Source: Patescibacteria group bacterium
Lineage (GTDB): Bacteria > Patescibacteriota > Minisyncoccia > Moranbacterales > UBA1568
Assembly (NCBI GenBank): GCA_030916545.1
Contig: JAUPWI010000069.1
Location: 1 to 14,787 of the forward strand
DNA length: 14,787 nucleotides
Direction of reading: 5' to 3'
Each line of letters starts with the position of its first letter. Position 1 is the stretch's first letter. Positions 1 through 6,238 of the stretch are shown piece after piece. The notes beneath the pieces were generated by a model that did no database searches, was not told the DNA's origin, and worked only from the letters and a program-made list of their open reading frames with translations. A program made the translations under genes and the position numbers.

Positions 1-49
1 CACTTTCTGCTATGGCAAATACCCTGTGATTTTTAAGGTTCAACGCGAA

Positions 50-78
50 ATTATACACTTTTTTAGGTTTATTGTCAA
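50..78 (-). promoter_or_regulatory. Consensus sigma70-type promoter, firing leftward
   Basis: Read on the minus strand, TTGACA (78-73) and TATAAT (55-50) are separated by exactly 17 bp. Both hexamers match the consensus perfectly, and the spacer is A/T-rich. Transcription would start near position 43 and leave the window, so the target gene is not visible. A minus-strand terminator hairpin lies just upstream at 81-117, as expected at a boundary between transcription units. Confidence 0.75.
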
Positions 79-80
79 AA

Positions 81-117
81 TAAAAACCCCGCACTACCGT
101 TCGGTACCATGCGGGGT
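81..117 (-). terminator. Intrinsic terminator, minus strand
   Basis: ACCCCGCA (86-93) pairs with TGCGGGGT (110-117), and an inner TACC/GGTA pairing continues the stem. On the minus strand the stem is followed directly by TTTTTA, giving the usual stem plus U-tract. It is about 200 bp beyond the stop of the minus-strand gene at 322-1116, and closes that unit before the next promoter at 50-78. Confidence 0.7.
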
Positions 118-254
118 CAAACTTGTTCATTGTTCACCTCGGGAGAAGGATTTGGCATCAAAAGTCAGAGCGCTTCGACGTCGAAGCAAAAAATCCAACT
201 ATCAACCTGAGACAGGAGAATTTCCAATAAAGAGAAAAAGAAGTATAGAAATGT

Positions 255-288
255 AAAAGGCCAGGAAGAAGTATCTTTCCCAGCCTTT
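255..288 (-). terminator. Probable terminator hairpin after the 264-aa gene
   Basis: AAAGG (256-260) pairs with CCTTT (284-288) and GGAA (264-267) with TTCC (277-280), with a small internal mismatch and a short loop. It lies about 35 nt past the stop of the minus-strand gene at 322-1116. The tail on the minus strand is short (TTTT then ACATTTC), so it is weaker than the hairpin at 81-117. Confidence 0.45.
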
Positions 289-321
289 CGTCTTACCTGA
301 CGTATGGACCGAACTTAGACC

Positions 322-1116
322 TCAAGTTAAGGGACAAGTGACGAACTCGAACTTGTTTTCGAAGTCGTAACGTCCACCTGCCTCGACGATAAAGAAGTCG
401 AGTGGGTAGAACGGCCCGTACTCCGTGTAGGCAGCGTTGTCGGGATCACCACCCTCCTGGTGCGTCACGGTCAGCATGGTACCGAGCTTCTGAGCGATGA
501 GCCAGCCATTACTCACGATCATGGCGGCACTCAGCCTGTGTTTCAGATCGCCATAGCGTTCGAAGAGAATTTGATCGATCAAGTGAAGCTCGGGTCGCCG
601 ATCCGAATCACATCGGTTGAAATTCCGCAGATGGAGATGGGTGTGCTGGTACGGAACATACCTGAGCTCTATCCCTTGCTGCGAGTCCCGCTTCAGGACG
701 AGGAATCCCTGATAGGGGAAATGGACGATGACGGAACGTATCGACTGCGATCGATACACGTCGACTGGTACGACGATAGGATTGGTCACAGCTTCCATGA
801 GTCCGGAGATGGACTCGAAGAAATCAGCGAGTCGTACCGGTGAGGCAACACCCCACGGGCACAGTACCGTCTCTCGGCGCTTTTCGGCCACTTTCCGAAG
901 ACGCTTACCGTATTCTTCGGAGAACCCGCTCTTGTCGGTACAGCCAGTCTGCGCTTCGCCCGATGCCTCAGTGGCATACCACTCACTCATGATCGAAGCA
1001 ACTTGGCCAACGTAAGCATCAATGTCGCCGGTGCGCACAGTTTCAGCAAGCGAAGAAATCGAGCCGTTCATTAAACACGCAGACTCAAAGGTACTTCTGA
1101 AAGATTTGTAGGACAT
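322..1116 (-). CDS. Hypothetical protein, 264 aa, no recognised family
   Basis: I do not recognise this protein. It is a complete frame starting at an ATG, with GGAG placed 6 nt upstream (1123-1126), and ending at TGA. It is soluble-looking: no signal peptide, no clear membrane segment, and alternating charged and hydrophobic stretches. The N-terminal third (about residues 1-85) is rich in Ser, Glu and Lys and looks helical. The centre (about 115-150) has short hydrophobic strands ending in aromatic and His residues, including a HTHLHLR run near residue 160. The C-terminal part has a W-L-I-A-Q-K segment and several Gly/Asp-rich turns. It is monocistronic, with its own promoter (1233-1260), a structured leader and downstream hairpins. 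The gene is real with good confidence; its function is unknown. Confidence 0.75.
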   Translation of the reverse strand: MSYKSFRSTFESACLMNGSISSLAETVRTGDIDAYVGQVASIMSEWYATEASGEAQTGCTDKSGFSEEYGKRLRKVAEKRRETVLCPWGVASPVRLADFFESISGLMEAVTNPIVVPVDVYRSQSIRSVIVHFPYQGFLVLKRDSQQGIELRYVPYQHTHLHLRNFNRCDSDRRPELHLIDQILFERYGDLKHRLSAAMIVSNGWLIAQKLGTMLTVTHQEGGDPDNAAYTEYGPFYPLDFFIVEAGGRYDFENKFEFVTCPLT

Positions 1117-1230
1117 GCTTTTCTCCAGTCGGTAGGCTTATGGGCTTCAGGTAATGCCACAAAAGCTTACTGGGTTGTAAAACTCTGTTTTGCAACAGAG
1201 GGAACCAAACACGCCTTCCAGCGTGGGTTT
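1117..1230 (-). promoter_or_regulatory. Structured 5' leader of the 264-aa gene, two hairpins
   Basis: Between the predicted start of transcription (near 1226) and the ATG at 1116 are two stem-loops. The first, 1207-1230, pairs AAACACGC with GCGT..GTTT around a 6-nt loop with a 2-nt bulge. The second, 1183-1200, is a perfect 7-bp stem (CTCTGTT/AACAGAG) whose minus-strand loop is GCAA, a GNRA tetraloop, followed by TTTT. The second could act as an attenuator or a stability element. No known riboswitch class was recognised. Confidence 0.45.
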
Positions 1231-1232
1231 AA

Positions 1233-1260
1233 ATAATAACAGATAACCTGAATATGTCAA
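1233..1260 (-). promoter_or_regulatory. Sigma70-type promoter of the 264-aa gene
   Basis: On the minus strand, TTGACA (1260-1255) is a perfect -35 and TATTAT (1238-1233) a good -10, separated by 16 bp. Transcription should begin near 1226, leaving a leader of about 110 nt before the gene at 322-1116. There is no competing gene in between. Confidence 0.65.
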
Positions 1261-1447
1261 TACTCATAAAGAAGATTCTCCTCCCTCTTTATGAACCCGT
1301 GGTTGCCACATCCCCGATTAGACCTCTGCTCGATCGACGATAGCCAGGATTTTCCTAATATTCGTCGTTTATCGTTAAACTATACTCTGAAGCGATTTTG
1401 TCATATGTTTCAGTGGTTTTTTTGATATCTATGAGGAGCAAAGCGGT
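1261..1447. other. Intergenic stretch with one hairpin, no gene seen
   Basis: This stretch separates the promoter of the 264-aa gene from the stop of the DHH-family gene. I see no credible reading frame. A hairpin at 1335-1367 pairs CGACGA with TCGTCG and, inside, AGGA with TCCT around TTT. Neither strand has a convincing U-tract after it, so its role as a terminator is uncertain. No other terminator for the DHH gene was found. Confidence 0.4.
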
Positions 1448-2374
1448 TCATACCTCTAACTCCGCCTTCAGTAAGGGCACTATCTGCTTGCGCATGATCA
1501 GACCCTCCCTTATGGCAATATTGTAAGCAAACTCAATTCCAAGTACCTTCTCAAGAAGCTTTTTCATTTCATCATCGTCGGTCACAAAAAAATTCTTTTC
1601 GTCTTCTAATTCAAGAGTGCTCTGGAAGATAGAGTCTAAATCTCTCTCTTCTTTTATCGTATTCAGTATTTGTAGAATTTCCAGCTCTCTTTCCGTCACA
1701 AGCTCCTTCGCTCCTATCATTTCGATTTGGGCGATACCGACTTTCTTCCTTCCCATCTCAAACCAGGCAAAGTCTCCTTGGATTCTCTCGGATAACGCAT
1801 CACCAGAAAGATCTGATTTCGCCAGAAAAAGCTCCTTCCAAAAACTCTCCGGGAGCTGAGCCTCATTATTCAACCATTCAAAAGCTTCTCTATCGCGATC
1901 CGTCGTTACGCCAGCCTTGAAGTTAAGGGTATTCGATACGATACCGCCACAAAGAAGAATGGCTGATTCTTTCGAGATAGCCACGTTACTCTCGATAAAC
2001 TTCTCTGCCACCAGAGTCGCAGCTGCTCCCACCAGTTCAATCTGAATTCTGGCATTCGGGAAAGCATTCGTATCATTGATCTTTCGGTGGTCGATAATCT
2101 CGATCACTTTTGGAGGAGAAACTTTGTTTCCTAGACCCTTCAGGTCGCTTGAGTCTACCAGTATCACTTCATCAAACTCGTAAGCATCTGGGAATTCCTG
2201 CGGATATGGGATATCGAAGCGATTCAGAATATATTTTGCTTCTTCGTGTGGTTTGCCAAATATTCCTGCCACCGCGCTCTTTCCTGTCTTTTGTAAAAAC
2301 TCAGCATAGGCAAAAGAACCCGACACCCCGTCGAGGTCTGGATCAACATAGCAAGTGACAAGGGCTGGTTTCAT
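1448..2374 (-). CDS. DHH/DHHA2 phosphoesterase, class C (Mn) pyrophosphatase-like
   Basis: At 308 aa the protein has the length of class C (PpaC-type) inorganic pyrophosphatases, which hydrolyse PPi in the cytoplasm. Seen: an N-terminal DHH domain with DPDLDG (D13, D15), VDSSD (D74), IIDHR (H96) and SNTLNFK, then a DHHA2 domain from about residue 190, ending with MRKQIVP, where R295 and K296 fall at the family's substrate-binding positions. Three positions differ from the canonical enzyme as I remember it: the first metal-binding His is Tyr9, the second His of the DHH motif is Arg97, and the Asp of SDTL is Asn148. A changed metal or substrate, or loss of activity, is therefore possible; a DHH exopolyphosphatase or prune-like role is an alternative. 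There is no Shine-Dalgarno; the promoter lies so close that the message would be almost leaderless. Codon usage is more A/T-rich than in the flanking genes. Confidence 0.75.
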   Translation of the reverse strand: MKPALVTCYVDPDLDGVSGSFAYAEFLQKTGKSAVAGIFGKPHEEAKYILNRFDIPYPQEFPDAYEFDEVILVDSSDLKGLGNKVSPPKVIEIIDHRKINDTNAFPNARIQIELVGAAATLVAEKFIESNVAISKESAILLCGGIVSNTLNFKAGVTTDRDREAFEWLNNEAQLPESFWKELFLAKSDLSGDALSERIQGDFAWFEMGRKKVGIAQIEMIGAKELVTERELEILQILNTIKEERDLDSIFQSTLELEDEKNFFVTDDDEMKKLLEKVLGIEFAYNIAIREGLIMRKQIVPLLKAELEV

Positions 2375-2384
2375 GGCTTCACAA

Positions 2385-2412
2385 AATATATGACGGACTC
2401 CATCCTACTCAA
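2385..2412 (-). promoter_or_regulatory. Promoter of the DHH-family gene
   Basis: On the minus strand, TTGAGT (2412-2407) and TATATT (2390-2385) are separated by 16 bp. The predicted start near 2378 is only about 4 nt before the ATG at 2374, which fits the missing ribosome binding site. The -35 lies inside the first copy of the repeated segment described at 2390-2533. Confidence 0.5.
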
Positions 2413-2533
2413 TTGGAACCATCTTACCCGAGAATTGCAGGAGTGGCAATCGCTCGGGAATTGGGCAGGCTCGAGCGGTACAGACGGATTCCTTTATAGC
2501 CAGTTCATCGAACAAATTCCTCAATTTCAATGA
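2390..2533 (+). repeat. Small reading frame (47 aa), copy 1 of a diverged repeat
   Basis: From ATG 2390 to TGA 2533 the plus strand encodes a 47-aa peptide starting M-T-D-S-I-L-L-N-W-N. A diverged copy lies at 6662-6757. The first 15 bases of the shared core (CTACTCAATTGGAAC) are identical. Beyond that, the differences leave the peptide pattern LLNWN-x4-EL-x2-WQ-x-LG intact, with several synonymous changes (TTG/CTG, CAA/CAG, CTC/CTT). That points to coding ancestry. No Shine-Dalgarno precedes the ATG, and the frame overlaps the promoter of the DHH gene. The right end of the IS element abuts its stop, so the frame may be truncated by the insertion. It may be a small protein or a gene remnant; the function is unknown. 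Confidence 0.4.
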
Positions 2534-2559
2534 AAACCACCAGCTCTTGCTGGTGGTTT
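2534..2559. terminator. IS right-end hairpin, likely also a terminator
   Basis: AAACCACCAGC (2534-2544) pairs perfectly with GCTGGTGGTTT (2549-2559) across the loop TCTT. It lies just past the tnpA stop on the minus strand and just past the 47-aa frame on the plus strand. The U-rich flanks (GGTTTTC on minus, GGTTTC on plus) would let it terminate in both directions. In IS200/IS605 elements such hairpins are the strand-specific transposase binding sites. A second small hairpin (2567-2581, GCAGGC/GCCTGC) spans the tnpA stop codon. Confidence 0.6.
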
Positions 2560-2571
2560 CTATCCTGCAGG

Positions 2572-3006
2572 CTAAGCCTGCGGAAAGAATGGTAAAGGTA
2601 CTTGTTCTTTTTGATGATGCCTTTGGTTTTCTACATACCTTTTTACTACCAATTCATTGATTCCAACCGTGGAGATGAAATAACCTCGATTCCAGAGTGT
2701 TCCTTTGGGGAACTTTTTGGTTTGTTTTTTCAGCCAGGCTGAGCTTTTCCCTTTGATGATTGCTACGGCATATGAAACAGAATATTTGGGTGGGATGGTG
2801 ATGAAGAGATGGATGTGTTCATCACCGATATGCCAGGCATGAATAGGGAAGCCCTTCCATTCACAAATTAACTTGCTGATTCTCTTGAGCTTTTGTTTAA
2901 TGTACTTGTCCTCCAGGACCTTTCCTCTGTATTTTGGAGTCCAGACAAGATGGTACTGGCAGACATAGGTACAATGGCTCAATTGATATACTCGTCGGTT
3001 AGCCAT
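2572..3006 (-). CDS. tnpA: IS200/IS605-family Y1 transposase TnpA
   Basis: The 144-aa protein is a full-length single-strand-DNA transposase of the HUH/Y1 class. The metal-binding HUH motif is seen as H64-I-H66 in EHIHLF. The catalytic tyrosine is Y124 in VKRYVENQ, followed by the usual basic and Gln-rich tail. The N-terminal strand CQYHLVWTPKYR is typical of the family. The start ATG is preceded by GGAAG at about 10 nt. The enzyme cuts and joins single-stranded element ends at the flanking hairpins, usually on the lagging strand during replication. The frame has no truncation or stop, and both end hairpins remain, so the copy may be functional. Assignment is firm; activity is not shown by the sequence. 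Confidence 0.95.
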   Translation of the reverse strand: MANRRVYQLSHCTYVCQYHLVWTPKYRGKVLEDKYIKQKLKRISKLICEWKGFPIHAWHIGDEHIHLFITIPPKYSVSYAVAIIKGKSSAWLKKQTKKFPKGTLWNRGYFISTVGINELVVKRYVENQRHHQKEQVPLPFFPQA

Positions 3007-3072
3007 ACTAAAATCACTTCCTTCCTAGGGGTGTTTTTAGTATATATCCATGCGCTACGCTTTAAACGCGCA

Positions 3073-3090
3073 CACCGGCTAAAGCCGGTG
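3073..3090. repeat. IS left-end hairpin
   Basis: CACCGGC (3073-3079) pairs with GCCGGTG (3084-3090) around TAAA. It lies about 70 bp upstream of the tnpA start, where the left-end subterminal hairpin of an IS200-type element is expected. The stem differs in sequence from the right-end hairpin but shares the ACC..GGTGG outer bases. Confidence 0.6.
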
Positions 3091-3099
3091 GTTTTTGGT

Positions 3100-3140
3100 T
3101 ATAAAAAGAAGGGGCGATGCTCAAAATACAAGCATCGCCC
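3100..3140 (-). terminator. Terminator of the radical SAM operon
   Basis: GGGCGATGC (3112-3120) pairs perfectly with GCATCGCCC (3132-3140) around an 11-nt loop. On the minus strand the stem is followed by a U-rich run (CTTCTTTTTA, 3110-3101). It lies 20 nt past the stop of the last gene of the operon (3161-3310) and separates the operon from the IS element. Confidence 0.8.
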
Positions 3141-3160
3141 ACGATAAGCAGTCCGCGTAA

Positions 3161-3310
3161 CTACTTGGACTGTTGTGTTTCGGTCGCCGGAACCCGCTCT
3201 GACACATCGGGAACCTTCGGCTCCGATACTGCGGTTTCCTGCGGTTCTTTGGTTTTCACCTGGATATCCGTGATCTTCTCACCATCCAGAACTGCCAGAC
3301 ATTTTGACAC
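3161..3310 (-). CDS. Small 49-aa protein ending the radical SAM operon
   Basis: The peptide begins MSKCLAVLDGEKITD and ends ATETQQSK. I chose the GTG start at 3310 because a full AGGAGGT (3322-3316) lies 5 nt upstream. The start is inside the last codons of the upstream radical SAM gene (32-nt overlap), implying translational coupling. A longer in-frame start would give 77 aa but has no ribosome binding site and would lie deep inside the upstream gene. The first 20 residues look like a beta hairpin; the rest is acidic and rich in Pro, Glu, Val, Ser and Thr, and probably disordered. There is one Cys (C4). As the last gene after two radical SAM enzymes it could be a precursor peptide, a leader-like carrier or a small accessory protein. 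It matches no precursor family I recognise. Confidence 0.6.
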   Translation of the reverse strand: MSKCLAVLDGEKITDIQVKTKEPQETAVSEPKVPDVSERVPATETQQSK

Positions 3311-4787
3311 AATGAACCTCCTGTAAGATAAAGTACCTATTTTCGCCGTCAGGAAAAACGGAAATCGCATCAACTGCACGATACGTCTCAGCAATTTCCC
3401 CCAATAGTTGAGGCGAAAGACTATTGAGAATTCTCTTGGCTCGGTTCATGAAGCGGGGAAGAAGACCGCGCTCTTCCAATCTTTGGACATGGAGGCAATC
3501 CTTGTGAAGTGCCCACACCACCACTCTTTCCGTTGTCGTCTCGAGACCCAATGGGTAGAGGTGACAAACAAACGGCCGCTCCTCATGAATGCTACACCTT
3601 CGATCACCAGTACACAACTGACTACATGGCGGATACCGCGCCGAGAGATCTGGTTGTCCGTCGGCCCTCGAAGAAAACGAGTGAATGAACGTCGAGGTAT
3701 TGTTTACCCGCACCAATGGTACGCCTCGTTCGTAGAGACGATCAACCTCCTCCTCAAGAAGCCAAGTATAGCCCATGCAATCCGGATACTGGCACTCGTG
3801 ACAATCGTGATCAATATCCTTATAGAGGCCATCCAAAGCGACACAGAGCTGCGCCAATGTTTCAATGCGCCCATCATCGCGCGGAGCAAATGAACAATCT
3901 TGACCGACGTTTCTGATGAGAACGACGTGTGCACTGACGGACATACCATAACAGCACCCGTAACCATGTCGGACGAAGCCAAAAGCCTTCCCGTCCAGCC
4001 ACGATCGGAAGTCGATTGAACGGACATTGCCGATTGCCAGGTCTGGACGTCGCTGAAAGACTTCACTACAAACGTACAGTTCCCCGTCAGCCGACATATA
4101 AAGCGCCGATTCGTCCACAAGACAACTACCGTCTTCCAAAGACATCTGCTCCCCAAAAACGCTCGAGGCCATACGAGCGACCGCTCCCAACAAACCGGCC
4201 TTCTGTTCCAGGGAAAGCGTAAGCCCGCCCGAGAAACTGATGGCACGCCCAGAGATAGCTACCTCACTCAAGTGAATGCCCTGGCATACGTATTCTTCCG
4301 CTAATTTCGCGAGAGCATCTATCTGACTTATATTCGCCGCATTCACGGTGGAATAAATCGTCGTCCGGATGCCTTTATTCCGACACTGGCCAAGAACCGC
4401 GATGACTCGTCGAAAGCTTCCCTGACCACGAATTGCGTCGTGAGTCACTTCATCTGCGCCATCAAGGCTTACCCCCAATTTCACTTCGAGCCGTTTTACG
4501 GTCTCAATCAGCGATTCGCTCAGCAAAGTCGCATTGGTAATGACGGCCGCCCGCATCCCAAGCGCCACTGTTTGCTCAAGAATGGCTTGGAAATCTCTTC
4601 GACTGAAAGGCTCACCTCCTGTAAAGTTGATCCGAGAAACGCCGGCCATCCGGAAACGCTCCAAAGCTGACATCGCCTCAGTAGTGGTTAGTTCGCCATC
4701 TCTTGCGGAACCAGACATCGGCAAACAGTGTTTACACCGAAGATTGCACACATTGGTAACCTCCCAATGAATTTCACGAAGCGACAT
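3279..4787 (-). CDS. Radical SAM protein fused to a YkgJ-like cysteine cluster
   Basis: The 502-aa protein has a radical SAM core (about residues 1-215) with the iron-sulfur motif CNLRCKHC (C14, C18, C21) and SAM-binding TGGEP (57-60). A partial SPASM/twitch region follows: C222 and a GX4C (G235, C240), but not the usual CX2CX5CX3C; a CC pair (278-279) and C298 stand there instead. From about residue 325 comes a YkgJ-like (UPF0153) domain: C329-x2-C332-x4-C337, then C388, C392, C398 and ERPFVCHLYP (C408), thought to chelate Zn or Fe. The start overlaps the upstream gene by 14 nt, with GAGGAGG just upstream, so the two are coupled. The fusion implies an enzyme using extra metal centres on a peptide or protein substrate. 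The substrate is unknown; the family call is firm and the auxiliary-cluster reading is tentative. Confidence 0.85.
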   Translation of the reverse strand: MSLREIHWEVTNVCNLRCKHCLPMSGSARDGELTTTEAMSALERFRMAGVSRINFTGGEPFSRRDFQAILEQTVALGMRAAVITNATLLSESLIETVKRLEVKLGVSLDGADEVTHDAIRGQGSFRRVIAVLGQCRNKGIRTTIYSTVNAANISQIDALAKLAEEYVCQGIHLSEVAISGRAISFSGGLTLSLEQKAGLLGAVARMASSVFGEQMSLEDGSCLVDESALYMSADGELYVCSEVFQRRPDLAIGNVRSIDFRSWLDGKAFGFVRHGYGCCYGMSVSAHVVLIRNVGQDCSFAPRDDGRIETLAQLCVALDGLYKDIDHDCHECQYPDCMGYTWLLEEEVDRLYERGVPLVRVNNTSTFIHSFSSRADGQPDLSARYPPCSQLCTGDRRCSIHEERPFVCHLYPLGLETTTERVVVWALHKDCLHVQRLEERGLLPRFMNRAKRILNSLSPQLLGEIAETYRAVDAISVFPDGENRYFILQEVHCVKMSGSSGW

Positions 4788-6216
4788 CGTACACCTCCTC
4801 TTTCAGATCAAGCGCCTTTACCTGAATCATCCTGCTCACGAAGAGCCGAACATCGTGTTCCTCCACCCGATCAGCAAACCGTTCAACCAGTATGCGCTCG
4901 TTTGTCATGGCCTCGTCGAGAACAGCCTGTATCATTTCGACAGCCATCGAATCAAGTTTCACGGTCTGGTAACGAGTTACCAGGAATTTCTCCGGGTACC
5001 GAAGAGTGAGTTTTATATACCGATTCGGCCGGAATGTCCGATACCTTCCCGGATATACCTCCGTCAGTTTGCGATGCTCCACTTTTTTCACCAACTCAGC
5101 AACAGGCTTCGAAAGCCCACGGACCGCGTAGTCGATACAGAACTTATCCGAACAATTCGCGTCAACCTTACAGCCGCCCGTACAGTCGAGCAGTAATTCG
5201 CACGACCTGCACGGTTCATCAACCCACGAGAGATCACGGAAAATATCCAGGGACGGTTTATTCCAAATGTCCTCGATCGTCTCTTGCGGCAATATACCGA
5301 AAACGAGCTGCGACTGATTGCACATACGGAACTCACCTTTCGGATTGACGGCACAGAAGCTTGTCCCGACGCCGCAATTCGCAGTGATACCCTCAGTAAT
5401 CATCCGTTCATCCAAACAATACGGTATTGCAGTCCCGAATCCGACTCGTCCTCCGAATCCCGCGAAGTCCTGCTTGGCCCGAATGATCTGTTCTACAGCA
5501 ATGCGGAACTGATCGCCCGTCGGTTTCAAGTCATAACCACCAGCTGAATGAACCGACCCGACACCTCCATCCTCGTACCGGTCGACGAAGATTGACTCCA
5601 TACCAAGATCCGCCGCGATACGAATGATGTCGTACATCTGGTCATAATTGTATCCTGTCAAGACCGGAATACACCGCACGTCGTGACCTTCACGCACGTA
5701 GTACCTAACGGTATCGAGGGTCTTCTCGAAACTGCCCCTGGTCTGATTCAGAAACTCATGTGTTGTGGCATTGGCGCCATGAATAGGGACCCCAAAACAA
5801 GCAAGTCTGTCAGAGATACCCACTAGACGCTTTAGACCGTTCGTAACAATGGTCACCGATGAATGCTTTGCAAGCAATTCGATATATTCATTGAGTTTCT
5901 CCACGGGCAACAGACTCGGCTCTCCGCCGATTAGGTACACATGAGGAATCTGGCTCTCTGCCACTGCACGGACAAGCCGATCGATTGTGGCGATATCGCC
6001 AAGTTTCGCATGTTCTGGATTGTAACAGAAGATGCACCGCTCATTGCAAGCATACGTCAACTCGATGTGACAGAGATGAGGAATCGTATCGTGTCCGACA
6101 TATTTACCACCCTCGGAACGACCCGCCGACCTATAATTACATGGCACCGTGGCAACAGGTGACCAATCGGCTCGAACTCTCGACAATGGCCTGTCGAATG
6201 TAACTACCTTTTTCAT
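4774..6216 (-). CDS. Radical SAM/SPASM protein with C-terminal PqqD-like domain
   Basis: The 480-aa protein has a radical SAM core with CNERCIFC (C57, C61, C64) and IGGEP (96-100), then a complete SPASM domain: C281, GX4C ending at C299, CX2CX5CX3C at C336/C339/C345/C349, and C355/C360 beyond. Such domains carry two auxiliary 4Fe-4S clusters in peptide-modifying enzymes. Residues about 392-472 read as strands followed by helices like PqqD/RRE winged-helix domains that bind leader peptides; this part is judged by eye. The start at 6216 has AAGGAG 7 nt upstream; an earlier in-frame ATG would add 35 residues and overlap the RNHCP gene without a binding site. The gene begins 22 nt after the RNHCP stop and overlaps the next gene by 14 nt. 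Likely role: C-C, C-S or C-O modification of a peptide substrate. Confidence 0.85.
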   Translation of the reverse strand: MKKVVTFDRPLSRVRADWSPVATVPCNYRSAGRSEGGKYVGHDTIPHLCHIELTYACNERCIFCYNPEHAKLGDIATIDRLVRAVAESQIPHVYLIGGEPSLLPVEKLNEYIELLAKHSSVTIVTNGLKRLVGISDRLACFGVPIHGANATTHEFLNQTRGSFEKTLDTVRYYVREGHDVRCIPVLTGYNYDQMYDIIRIAADLGMESIFVDRYEDGGVGSVHSAGGYDLKPTGDQFRIAVEQIIRAKQDFAGFGGRVGFGTAIPYCLDERMITEGITANCGVGTSFCAVNPKGEFRMCNQSQLVFGILPQETIEDIWNKPSLDIFRDLSWVDEPCRSCELLLDCTGGCKVDANCSDKFCIDYAVRGLSKPVAELVKKVEHRKLTEVYPGRYRTFRPNRYIKLTLRYPEKFLVTRYQTVKLDSMAVEMIQAVLDEAMTNERILVERFADRVEEHDVRLFVSRMIQVKALDLKEEVYDVAS

Positions 6217-6238
6217 GATAACTCTCCTTCCTGGTGTT

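Larger units (their letters stand above)
2530..3095 (-). mobile_element. IS200/IS605-family element, TnpA only
   Basis: The element consists of one Y1 transposase gene flanked by the subterminal hairpins that this family uses as recognition sites. One end has a perfect 11-bp stem with a TCTT loop (2534-2559). The other has a 7-bp stem with a TAAA loop (3073-3090). Families of this type have no inverted terminal repeats and make no target duplication, so the exact borders cannot be read from one copy; the coordinates are approximate. There is no TnpB/IscB gene. It sits between the 3' end of the radical SAM operon and the 47-aa frame at 2390-2533. Intact ends and an intact gene suggest it could still be mobile. 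Confidence 0.75.

Noticed and set aside
26..256. 76-aa plus-strand frame at the left edge
   Set aside because: It runs through a consensus promoter and a terminator hairpin of the other strand and has no ribosome binding site at its ATG. Only its last 34 codons have any support.
460..843. 127-aa plus-strand frame inside the 264-aa gene
   Set aside because: Antisense shadow; only the minus frame has a promoter, a ribosome binding site and a terminator.
2530..3095. TnpB/IscB or guide RNA accompanying the IS200-type element
   Set aside because: Only the transposase fits between the end hairpins; no RuvC-like gene lies nearby.
3311..3394. 28-residue upstream extension of the small operon-end protein
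   Set aside because: It is an out-of-frame read of the radical SAM gene without a ribosome binding site; the GTG at 3310 has a full AGGAGGT.
3704..4246. 180-aa minus-strand frame inside the radical SAM/YkgJ gene
   Set aside because: Alternative-frame shadow of the region that codes for conserved Cys motifs in the true frame.
3279..6216. UGA recoded as glycine or tryptophan (as in some CPR lineages)
   Set aside because: Both radical SAM genes, the 264-aa gene and the 42-aa gene end at UGA at sensible places, and no gene needs an in-frame UGA.
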